Part shown: positions 1 to 5,364 of the stretch, piece by piece
How the letters are laid out: each line of letters begins with the position of its first letter
How positions within the stretch are numbered: position 1 is the first letter of the stretch
Source of the DNA: Aquirhabdus sp.
Lineage (GTDB): Bacteria; Pseudomonadota; Gammaproteobacteria; Pseudomonadales; Moraxellaceae
Length of the DNA: 5,364 nt
NCBI GenBank assembly: GCA_030152425.1
Contig: JASLJP010000175.1
Span: forward strand, 1 to 5,364
Direction of reading: 5' to 3'
Notes under the pieces: generated by a model
The model's input: the letters and a program-made list of their open reading frames with translations, nothing else
What the model was told of the DNA's origin: nothing
Database searches by the model: none
Position numbers and translations under genes: made by a program

Positions 1-1099
1 CATCGGTCATGATTTGCAGTGGGGATGCCATGCGGGTCGGACGACCATACTCAAAACCGACTTTATCTTCCCAAGGCTCTTGTGCACCGGGGATATTCAG
101 GTTGGAGACGGTAAAGCCTGCCAGACCAGCTTTTGGCTTGCCGCCACGGCCAGTCGCCCCTTCGTCACGGATCTCCCCGCCCGAACCCGTCGCTGCACCG
201 GCAAAGGGGGCAATGGCAGTGGGGTGATTATGGGTTTCGACCTTCATCAGAATATGGGTGGCTTGATTGGCGTAGCCGTATTTATGCTGTTTGCCCTGTG
301 GGTAGAAACGTGCCGCCGAAGAGCCGACGATCACCGAGGCATTGTCTTTATAGGCAGACAGCACGTTTTCAGGGGAGGTCTTGTAGGTGTTTTTGATCAT
401 TTGAAACAGCGACAGGGGCTGTTTGATCCCATTGACCGTCCATTCGGCGTTAAAAATCTTATGACGGCAATGCTCAGAGTTTGCTTGAGCAAACATCATG
501 AGTTCGATGTCGTTCGGATTGCGGTTTAAACGGGTAAAGGCATCGGTTAGGTAGTCGATTTCGTCGATGGACAGCGCAAAACCAAACTCGCTGTTGGCTT
601 TGATCAGGGCATCGCGGCCATGTTCCAAAATATTGATGCTATTAAAGACTTTAGGTTCTGTTACATGAAACAATTGTGCGGCGTGTTCGATGTCGTCAAA
701 TACGCTCTCGGTCATGCGGTCATGCAGCAGCGCTTTGAGCTCTTTGCTGATGCTGCTGATACCGGTCAGGGTATAGACGATGCCGCGCTCAAGGCGATTA
801 ACTTTGATATCACAATTGTTAAAGATGTCGATTGCTTTGGAGGACCATGGCGAAATGGTGCCCAGACGCGGTGTAACCAGAATCTGGATGCTGCCGGAGG
901 CTTTGGCAGGCAGTGCATAGCTGTGATCGTCGTTGAGCAAGCCGAGCGCGGCTTTCTCCTGTTGCTTATCTAAGGGCTGGTCAAAGAAGTAGAGATATTG
1001 GCTTTCTACTCCACTGACGGGCGCGATTGCTGATAAACGAGAGAGCAACTGACGTTGCTTGAAGGTAGAGAGTGCAGGCGCACCAGCCACAATAAACAT
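1..1099 (-). CDS. purL: Phosphoribosylformylglycinamidine synthase (FGAM synthetase), N-terminal part, cut by the window edge
   Basis: This cytosolic enzyme makes FGAM from FGAR, glutamine and ATP, the fourth step of de novo purine synthesis. I translated the minus strand from ATG 1099: 366 codons stay open to the left edge, with no frameshift. Landmarks of the long single-chain PurL (about 1290 residues in the family) appear in order: an N-terminal PurS-like region containing TPRLGTISPWSSK (residues 76-88), a linker domain with FAQANSEHCRHK (203-214), and the start of the first synthetase domain with KVETHNHPTA (286-295) and GSGGEIRDEGATGRG (305-319). The second synthetase half and the C-terminal glutamine amidotransferase domain lie outside the window. 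The start is supported by alignment of MFIVAGAPALSTF with the E. coli N-terminus (MEILRGSPALSAF) and by GGAG at 1114-1111, 11 nt upstream. The gene is divergent from modA. The assignment is near certain. Confidence 0.97.
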   Translation of the reverse strand, partial: MFIVAGAPALSTFKQRQLLSRLSAIAPVSGVESQYLYFFDQPLDKQQEKAALGLLNDDHSYALPAKASGSIQILVTPRLGTISPWSSKAIDIFNNCDIKVNRLERGIVYTLTGISSISKELKALLHDRMTESVFDDIEHAAQLFHVTEPKVFNSINILEHGRDALIKANSEFGFALSIDEIDYLTDAFTRLNRNPNDIELMMFAQANSEHCRHKIFNAEWTVNGIKQPLSLFQMIKNTYKTSPENVLSAYKDNASVIVGSSAARFYPQGKQHKYGYANQATHILMKVETHNHPTAIAPFAGAATGSGGEIRDEGATGRGGKPKAGLAGFTVSNLNIPGAQEPWEDKVGFEYGRPTRMASPLQIMTD

Positions 1100-1308
1100 A
1101 CTAGGACGAGCTCCATTAACAATCGTGAGGACTGCTAAAGCCTTAGATAAAGAAGGTGACTATTCTACGCGGGTTTGCCCTCTGGCTCTAGTGTTTAGGT
1201 GGATTAAAACGCCTTGATTAAGCATTAGGCATCACGCATGCCACCCACCATGTCGGTAAATTCGTGCTATCGCTGTGGTTTGCCGTACTTTTTCAGCAGC
1301 AAATGGCG

Positions 1309-1341
1309 TTGAAAGTTGCGTTATATATGTCATGATATAAG
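1309..1341 (+). promoter_or_regulatory. Possible modA promoter elements overlapping the operator
   Basis: TTGAAA (1309-1314) matches the -35 consensus at five of six positions and TATAAG (1336-1341) matches the -10 at five of six. The 21-nt spacing is longer than the usual 17, so the two may not belong to the same promoter. TATAAG lies inside the right arm of the ModE-like palindrome, which would suit repression by occlusion. Treat this as a weak prediction. Confidence 0.3.
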
Positions 1342-1342
1342 G
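1319..1342. promoter_or_regulatory. Candidate ModE operator upstream of modA
   Basis: The sequence shows arms CGTTATAT (1319-1326) and ATATAAGG (1335-1342) separated by 8 bases. Adding one more matching base on each side (G1318, C1343), the arms pair at 8 of 9 positions. Known background: the molybdate-responsive regulator ModE of E. coli binds a palindrome with arms of the type CGTTATAT and ATATAACG around a central spacer, and represses modABC when molybdate is plentiful. Position fits too: the site is 75 bp upstream of the modA start and overlaps possible promoter elements. Inference: molybdate-ModE represses this operon. No modE gene is in the window, so the regulator must be encoded elsewhere. 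Confidence 0.68.
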
Positions 1343-1417
1343 CTCTATAGCGCGGTGCGGCTGTACCGCTATTTTGTATGGGTTTATTCTTTTCGGCTCT
1401 ATCGGGGTACATCGTTT

Positions 1418-2230
1418 ATGACATTTACGACATTAAAGCTGCGCCAATTGGGTTGGGTCAGCATGGCGTTGACCGGCCTTATTTCAAGCTACAGTTATGC
1501 CGAGACGGTGACGGTGTTTGCAGCGGCCAGTATGAACAATGCCCTGACTGATATCGCCAAGCTCTATCAAAGCAGTCATCCTCAGGATGAGATCAAGACG
1601 TCTTTTGCGGCATCGTCGCTGTTGGCCAAACAGATCCAAGCCGGTGCTCCGGCGCAAATCTTTGTTTCCGCCGATCAGCCATGGATGGATGCATTGGCCA
1701 AGGATAATCTGATCCTCCCCAATAGCCGCGTTGATCTGCTGGCCAATACGTTGGTGCTGATCACTCCTGCCGATCAGACCTTTCCAGTGATCATGCAAAA
1801 AGATTTTCATCTGCCGCGCGCCTTTGGTGGCCGCATCTGCCTTGCCAATCCAGACAGCGTGCCGGCAGGTAAATATGGCAAGCAGGCTCTGACGACTGAA
1901 GGCTGGTGGGATGAGCTGCTACCGCGTGTGGTACCGACCGAAGATGTGCGCAGCGCCCTTGCTTTTGTCGCGCGTGGCGAGTGTGCGGCGGGTGTGGTGT
2001 ATTCCACTGATGCTAAGATCAGTGATAAAGTTAAAATCGTCGGCACATTCCCTGCCGATAGCCATGCGCCGATCGTCTATCCCTTGGCGCTGGTAAAAAC
2101 CGCTGCGGATCAAACCCAAGCGACACCCGCGGCCAAAGCATTTTGGCAATATCTGCAGCAACCTGCCGCACAAGCGATCTTTGCCAAGTATGGCTTTGGT
2201 ACGGTGAAAGCTGCGGTTAAACGTAAATAA
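1418..2230 (+). CDS. modA: Molybdate ABC transporter, periplasmic substrate-binding protein
   Basis: ModA binds molybdate (and probably tungstate) in the periplasm and delivers it to ModBC. From ATG 1418 it is 270 residues (E. coli 257). A signal peptide is visible: basic KLR at 7-9, a hydrophobic stretch to about 24, and likely cleavage after SYA28. The mature protein opens with TVFAAAS. All five positions that contact the oxyanion in E. coli ModA are matched: S38, S66 (in FAASS), A150 (in VPAGKY), V177 (in EDVR) and Y195 (in GVVYSTD). The latter three keep the E. coli spacing exactly. The frame is open back to TTG 1316, but ATG 1418 gives a normal signal peptide and leaves the operator non-coding. 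Its Shine-Dalgarno is weak (GGGG, 10 nt upstream). The mature part has two cysteines, C141 and C189; whether they pair is unknown. modB follows after 10 nt. Confidence 0.95.
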   Translation: MTFTTLKLRQLGWVSMALTGLISSYSYAETVTVFAAASMNNALTDIAKLYQSSHPQDEIKTSFAASSLLAKQIQAGAPAQIFVSADQPWMDALAKDNLILPNSRVDLLANTLVLITPADQTFPVIMQKDFHLPRAFGGRICLANPDSVPAGKYGKQALTTEGWWDELLPRVVPTEDVRSALAFVARGECAAGVVYSTDAKISDKVKIVGTFPADSHAPIVYPLALVKTAADQTQATPAAKAFWQYLQQPAAQAIFAKYGFGTVKAAVKRK

Positions 2231-2240
2231 TTGAGTCTCC

Positions 2241-2960
2241 ATGTCTGATTTCGCTGCACTGTTTAGTCCATTGAACCCCGAGGAGCTAAACGCTTTGGTT
2301 CTGTCGGTCAAGGTCGCTTTCTGGTGCACCCTGCTGGGTGCGCTGCCTGCGCTGGGGATGGCGTGGCTGTTGGCGCGCAAGCGCTTTTGGGGGCGTGCGA
2401 TATTGGAGGCATTCGTCTATCTGCCGATGATCTTGCCACCGGTGGTGCTGGGCTATCTGCTGCTGGTGCTGTTTGGTCGTCATGGCTGGATCGGGCAATG
2501 GCTGCAGCCGCTCGGCATCCAGTTGGCCTTTCATTGGACCGGGGCGGTGCTGGCGTCATGGCTCATGAGTCTGCCGCTGTTTGTCCAGCCGATCCGTCTG
2601 GCACTGCAAAACGTTGACATCAGATTGGAGCAAGCCGCACAGACCTTGGGAGCTAGCCCACTGCGGGCCTTTTTGACCATTACCTTGCCGCTGTGTTTTC
2701 CAGCCATCCTCATGGGGGCTGTCTTGGCGTTTGGCCGTAGTCTTGGTGAGTTTGGGGCGACGATCACCTTTGTTGGCAATATTGAGGGCGAGACACGTAC
2801 CCTGCCCTTGGCGATCTATGCGGCCATCCAGTCGCCATTGGGCGAGCTGATGGCGCTGCGTCTGGTGATTTTAGCCGTGCTGGTGGCGCTGCTGACACTG
2901 GGACTGAGCCAGTGGCTGGCTCGTCGTAGTCACAACCGCTTGGGGTATCGTGATGTCTAG
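2241..2960 (+). CDS. modB: Molybdate ABC transporter, permease subunit
   Basis: ModB forms the homodimeric inner-membrane channel for molybdate. It has 239 residues (E. coli about 229) and is strongly hydrophobic. I read five or six membrane segments, roughly at 18-45, 54-78, 97-120, 148-168 and 203-225; the exact edges are uncertain. The EAA loop that docks onto the ATPase is clear: EQAAQTLGASPLRAFLTITLP at about 130-150, with the conserved glycine at 138. It is followed by the typical RSLGEFGATITFVGN (166-180) of ModB-type permeases. The start follows modA after 10 nt with a short GAG element. The end overlaps modC, so ModB and ModC are probably translationally coupled. CysT/CysW-type sulfate permeases are related, but the ModA and ModC neighbours settle the substrate family. 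Confidence 0.95.
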   Translation: MSDFAALFSPLNPEELNALVLSVKVAFWCTLLGALPALGMAWLLARKRFWGRAILEAFVYLPMILPPVVLGYLLLVLFGRHGWIGQWLQPLGIQLAFHWTGAVLASWLMSLPLFVQPIRLALQNVDIRLEQAAQTLGASPLRAFLTITLPLCFPAILMGAVLAFGRSLGEFGATITFVGNIEGETRTLPLAIYAAIQSPLGELMALRLVILAVLVALLTLGLSQWLARRSHNRLGYRDV

Positions 2961-3663
2961 ACTGGGCGTACCGCAGAATGTCTTTTCTGATACCGTGCTG
3001 GGGCTGGAGTTTGACCTTCAGCTCCATCGCGGCAATCCGAAGTCCAACGATCATTTTAGGCTGTCGATGCATGGGCATTTTTGCGCGCCGATCACCGCAC
3101 TGTGCGGTGCATCCGGTGCTGGAAAGTCGACCTTGCTGGCGCTGATTGCGGGCTTGATTAAACCAGATCAGGGCTATATCCGGCTTAATGGCACGCTGCT
3201 GTCAGACAGTATCCTGCGTCAAGACCAGCCACCGCACCTGCGCCGAATTGGCCTCATGTGGCAGGATGGTCAGCTTTTTCCACATCTGTCGGTACGGCAA
3301 AATCTGCTGTACGGCTATGATTTGCAGCCCACGTCTGCACGGCGCTTTAGTCCCGAGTCGGTGATTGAGCTTTTGGAGATCCGTTCCCTGCTCGACCGTC
3401 AGCCGCGCCATCTATCGGGTGGAGAGCGCCAGCGTGTGGCATTGGGTCGGACGTTGCTCGCGATGCCGCAGTTGCTACTTTTGGATGAGCCGCTCAACGC
3501 ACTGAATCACACGCTGAAACAGCCGATTTTGGCGTTCTTAAAACAAGTGCCTGAGCGTTTTCAGATCCCGCTGATCTATGTGACTCATCAGATCGAAGAA
3601 ACTAAGTTTCTCGGCGCTGAGACATGGCTGTGCGACGACGGTCAGTTGTTGTCGCGGTTTTAG
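2953..3663 (+). CDS. modC: Molybdate ABC transporter, ATP-binding subunit lacking the MOP domain
   Basis: ModC hydrolyses ATP on the cytoplasmic face to drive ModB. From ATG 2953 it has 236 residues. The nucleotide-binding parts are complete: Walker A GASGAGKST (52-60), Q-loop Q104, signature LSGGE (154-158), Walker B LLLLDE (174-179) and H-loop H212. The protein ends about 24 residues after the H-loop, whereas E. coli ModC (352 residues) continues into a C-terminal MOP/TOBE molybdate-binding domain. That domain is absent, and a terminator begins 20 nt after the stop, so no remnant follows. The D-loop reads NALN in place of the usual SLD/ALD-type motif, so the aspartate is asparagine (N185). 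ATG 2953 is preferred over GTG 2950 because GGGG at 2942-2945 is then 7 nt away. It overlaps the end of modB by 8 nt. Confidence 0.92.
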   Translation: MSRLGVPQNVFSDTVLGLEFDLQLHRGNPKSNDHFRLSMHGHFCAPITALCGASGAGKSTLLALIAGLIKPDQGYIRLNGTLLSDSILRQDQPPHLRRIGLMWQDGQLFPHLSVRQNLLYGYDLQPTSARRFSPESVIELLEIRSLLDRQPRHLSGGERQRVALGRTLLAMPQLLLLDEPLNALNHTLKQPILAFLKQVPERFQIPLIYVTHQIEETKFLGAETWLCDDGQLLSRF

Positions 3664-3683
3664 TGGGTCAGAAGACAAGAATG

Positions 3684-3720
3684 AAAGCGGGGCGCTCTAT
3701 CGAACGCCCCGCTTTTTTTT
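3684..3720. terminator. Intrinsic terminator between convergent modC and sthA
   Basis: AAAGCGGGGCG (3684-3694) pairs perfectly with CGCCCCGCTTT (3705-3715). The 10-base loop can add two more pairs (TC/GA) around TATC. On the plus strand the stem runs into eight Ts (3713-3720), giving a textbook rho-independent terminator for modABC. On the minus strand the hairpin starts almost directly after the sthA stop and is preceded by the A-run. Its trailing T-run is short (TTT, then CATT), so it may also end sthA transcripts, but less efficiently. Confidence 0.92.
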
Positions 3721-3721
3721 C

Positions 3722-5143
3722 TTAAAACAAACGGTTCATGCCGTTTAATGCCGCAACGCGATAGGCTTCTGCCATGGTTGGGTAGTTGAAGGTGGTCTGG
3801 GTGAAGTAATGCAGGCTGTTGTTGCTCTTGCACATCATGACCGCCTGTCCGATATGCACGATCTCCGAGGCGTTATGTCCGAAGCAATGAATACCGAGGA
3901 TCTCCAGCGTCTCGCGATGGAACAACAGCTTCAACACCCCGACCGTCTCACCACTGATCTGAGCGCGTGCCAGATGGCGGAAGGACGCCTGCCCGACTTC
4001 GTAGGGGACTTTTTCCTGCGTCAACTCTTGTTCAGTTTTGCCGATCGATGAAATCTCGGGGATGGTGTAGATGCCGGTTGGCACATTGGTTACCGGCGTG
4101 ACGTTTTCTTCACCGGTCATATGCGCGCCCGCACAGCGGCCTTGATCGTAGGCGGCTGAGGCCAGTGACGGCCAACCGATCACATCGCCTGCCGCGTGGA
4201 CATGTGGTACTTCGGTCTGATACTGGTCATTGACGGTCAGTTGACCGCGGCTGTTGGTACTGAGGCCAAGGTTTTCCAGCCCCAGATCGTCGGTATTGCC
4301 CGAGCGCCCGTTACACCACAGGATGGCGTCGGCTTTGATCTTTTTGCCGCTTTTTAGATTCAGGATCACGTAGTCATCGTCGGTGACGAGGTTGTCGATC
4401 ATTTCGTTATGGCGAATCAAGACGCCCAGTTCACGCAGGTAATACGACAGCGCATCGGCGATCTCATCGTCGAGATAGCTAAGCAACTGTGCTTGGGTGT
4501 TGATCAGCTCGACCTTGTAGCCCAGTCCGATAAAGATCGAGGCATATTCACAGCCTATCACCCCTGCACCATAGATGATGATTTTTTGGATGGTGTAGTC
4601 CAGTGTTAGGATCTTGTCGCTATCGAATACGCGCGGATGGGTAAAGTCCAGCTCTTTGGGCTGATATGGACGACTACCGGTGGCAATCATGAGCTGGTCA
4701 AAGCTGATAATTTCCTGCCCGCCGTCACCCAAATGCACGGTCAGGGTATGTGGATCGTTGATGTAGGCATGCCCGTGAAAGACTTCGATCTGGTTGCGCT
4801 CATAGAAACGCGTATGGGTTTCGACTTGTTTATTAATGACTTTGTGTGCCATGCCAAGGATCTTGGTCAGCGGCACATGCTTCCATTCGCCGACCTTTTG
4901 AAACAGCGGATCGCGCTGATAGCGCATGATATTGAACACAGTCTGACGCAGCGTCTTGCTGGGGATGGTGCCAACATGGGCGCAGTTGCCGCCAACCACG
5001 GGGCGCTGATCAACCATCGCCACACGGCGACCGCTCTTGGCCAGCTTCATCGCTGCGCCTTCACCCGCTGGACCTGCACCCAGAACGACGGCATCAAATT
5101 GATAAGTGGTTTTTTCTGCGGCTATTTTCTTTTTGGCGGGCAT
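3722..5143 (-). CDS. sthA: Soluble pyridine nucleotide transhydrogenase (NAD(P)+ transhydrogenase, Si-specific)
   Basis: SthA is a cytosolic FAD flavoprotein that passes hydride between NADPH and NAD+, mainly draining excess NADPH. From ATG 5143 it has 473 residues (E. coli 466). Domains in order: FAD-binding GAGPAG (22-27); GGNCAHVGTIPSK (51-63), where the second redox cysteine of lipoamide dehydrogenases is threonine T59; ATGSRPY (154-160); the nicotinamide-nucleotide Rossmann motif GAGVIGCEYASIF (192-204); AGD (318-320) with SLASAAYDQGR; and a C-terminal dimer domain ending FNYPTMAEAYRVAALNG. The lost cysteine and tyrosine in place of the active-site histidine (NYPT, not HPT) are typical of SthA and exclude a dithiol reductase. 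ATG 5155 is also in frame and adds four residues. I prefer 5143 because GAGAG (5153-5149) is 5 nt upstream, while 5155 has no ribosome-binding site. The lysine-rich leader before the FAD fold is slightly longer than in E. coli. Confidence 0.96.
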   Translation of the reverse strand: MPAKKKIAAEKTTYQFDAVVLGAGPAGEGAAMKLAKSGRRVAMVDQRPVVGGNCAHVGTIPSKTLRQTVFNIMRYQRDPLFQKVGEWKHVPLTKILGMAHKVINKQVETHTRFYERNQIEVFHGHAYINDPHTLTVHLGDGGQEIISFDQLMIATGSRPYQPKELDFTHPRVFDSDKILTLDYTIQKIIIYGAGVIGCEYASIFIGLGYKVELINTQAQLLSYLDDEIADALSYYLRELGVLIRHNEMIDNLVTDDDYVILNLKSGKKIKADAILWCNGRSGNTDDLGLENLGLSTNSRGQLTVNDQYQTEVPHVHAAGDVIGWPSLASAAYDQGRCAGAHMTGEENVTPVTNVPTGIYTIPEISSIGKTEQELTQEKVPYEVGQASFRHLARAQISGETVGVLKLLFHRETLEILGIHCFGHNASEIVHIGQAVMMCKSNNSLHYFTQTTFNYPTMAEAYRVAALNGMNRLF

Positions 5144-5193
5144 GGTGGCTCTCATCGGTCAGAGGTATTGCGGTGGTGCTATTCGCTTTTTCA

Positions 5194-5199
5194 ATCATA
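5194..5199 (-). promoter_or_regulatory. Possible -10 element for sthA
   Basis: On the minus strand TATGAT (5199-5194) matches TATAAT at five of six positions and lies about 50 nt upstream of the preferred sthA start. No good -35 is seen at 16-18 nt spacing (the hexamer there is about ATAAAG). The element is therefore only a candidate and may need an activator. Confidence 0.3.
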
Positions 5200-5200
5200 G

Positions 5201-5302
5201 CGTGATTTAAACATGGCTTTATGAAAAATAAACAAATATTGCAGCAATCGGGCAGGCTTTATAAGCTGTCGAAATAGGCTAAATAGGTCATCGTGATTTA
5301 AA
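5201..5302. repeat. Pair of 11-bp direct repeats upstream of sthA
   Basis: CGTGATTTAAA occurs at 5201-5211 and again at 5292-5302, 91 bp start to start. The first copy abuts the candidate sthA -10 and the second abuts the inverted repeat at 5302-5319. The intervening DNA is AT-rich and has shorter echoes: GGCTTTAT at 5215 and 5256, and AAATAGG at 5272 and 5281. The repeats are real in the sequence; a regulatory role is inference. Confidence 0.45.
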
Positions 5303-5319
5303 TTGCACGATTATGCAAT
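5302..5319. repeat. Perfect inverted repeat, possible operator
   Basis: ATTGCA (5302-5307) and TGCAAT (5314-5319) form a perfect 6-bp inverted repeat around a 6-base spacer. It sits 22-40 bp upstream of the TATAAT at 5342, reaching the expected -35 position. That is a normal place for a dimeric regulator to bind. I do not recognise the regulator. Confidence 0.4.
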
Positions 5320-5347
5320 GCAGAGCGGAGGCGTTCTGCCCTATAAT
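5319..5347 (+). promoter_or_regulatory. Likely rightward promoter at the window edge
   Basis: TATAAT at 5342-5347 is a perfect -10 hexamer following a GC-rich stretch. The -35 at 17-nt spacing is TGCAGA (5319-5324), only three of six to consensus. Transcription would leave the window to the right, divergently from sthA, and the gene it serves is not visible. A weak -35 next to an inverted repeat suggests regulation or activator dependence. Confidence 0.5.
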
Positions 5348-5364
5348 TCAGACCTCGCTCCATC

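Larger units (their letters stand above)
1100..1417. other. Divergent intergenic region between purL and modA
   Basis: These 318 bases contain no credible gene. The right part carries the ModE-like palindrome and the modA leader, listed separately. The left part must hold the purL promoter. The best minus-strand -10 I can see is TAGAAT (1167-1162, five of six to consensus), with only a poor -35 (TAGAGC, about 1190-1185). A small perfect hairpin, GGCAT-CACGC-ATGCC (1228-1242), has no T-run and looks like chance or a minor protein site. An open frame running into modA from TTG 1316 is not coding, because it overlaps the operator and precedes a normal signal peptide. Confidence 0.6.

Noticed and set aside
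14..529. Plus-strand open frame of 171 codons opposite purL
   Set aside because: It lies fully antisense to well-conserved purL codons and its translation shows no recognisable domain. The same holds for the plus-strand frames at 620-973 (opposite purL) and at 4637-5200 (opposite sthA).
1164..1179. PurR box upstream of purL (minus-strand GGGCAAACCCGCGT)
   Set aside because: Only one half resembles the PurR consensus (GCAAAC). The other half lacks the TTTGC partner, so about half of the 16 positions match.
1316..1417. N-terminal extension of modA starting at TTG 1316
   Set aside because: It would code through the ModE-like operator and place 34 extra residues before a normal signal peptide. 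ATG 1418 gives the usual ModA length.
1330..1417. Molybdenum cofactor riboswitch in the modA leader
   Set aside because: The likely leader is only about 70 nt, shorter than the known Moco RNA motif. I see only one small hairpin, not the multi-stem architecture.
5008..5143. Loss of a redox cysteine in SthA as an inactivating change
   Set aside because: Threonine at this position (GTIPSK) and tyrosine in NYPT are the normal state in soluble transhydrogenases, which do not use a dithiol centre.
5221..5277. Small plus-strand open frame of 18 codons (MKNKQILQQSGRLYKLSK)
   Set aside because: It has no Shine-Dalgarno, sits in AT-rich control DNA upstream of the visible promoter, and a frame this short is expected by chance.

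Overview
The window carries ordinary gammaproteobacterial chromosome genes. The evidence is a long-form PurL, a soluble transhydrogenase (SthA) that follows the enterobacterial protein nearly end to end, and a modABC operon preceded by a ModE-type operator. Base composition is moderately GC-rich and similar across all genes. An Oceanospirillales/Halomonadaceae-like host is a guess from general protein character, not something the sequence proves.

Layout from left to right: (1) The N-terminal 366 codons of purL lie on the minus strand and run off the left edge. (2) A divergent intergenic region of about 320 bp separates purL from modA. It holds a hyphenated palindrome with the arms and spacing of a ModE operator. 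(3) modA, modB and modC lie on the plus strand in a tight operon (10-nt gap, then an overlap) encoding a molybdate ABC importer: periplasmic binding protein, membrane permease and ATPase. (4) A strong GC-rich hairpin with a T-run separates modC from the convergent sthA. (5) sthA is complete on the minus strand. (6) An upstream region of about 220 bp follows. It contains candidate sthA promoter elements and, at the extreme right edge, a perfect TATAAT flanked by inverted repeats that would fire rightwards out of the window.

How the genes fit together: ModA captures molybdate in the periplasm, ModB carries it across the inner membrane and ModC powers transport. The operator suggests repression by molybdate-loaded ModE, encoded elsewhere. 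ModC stops directly after its ATPase domain and has no C-terminal MOP/TOBE domain, so molybdate sensing inside the transporter appears absent. PurL (purine synthesis) and SthA (NADPH/NADH balance) are housekeeping neighbours with no evident functional tie to molybdate uptake.

I found no tRNA, rRNA, CRISPR array, insertion sequence, phage or defence genes, and no convincing new system. The points most worth a second look are the ModE-like operator, the MOP-less ModC with an altered D-loop, and the repeat-rich promoter region at the right edge.
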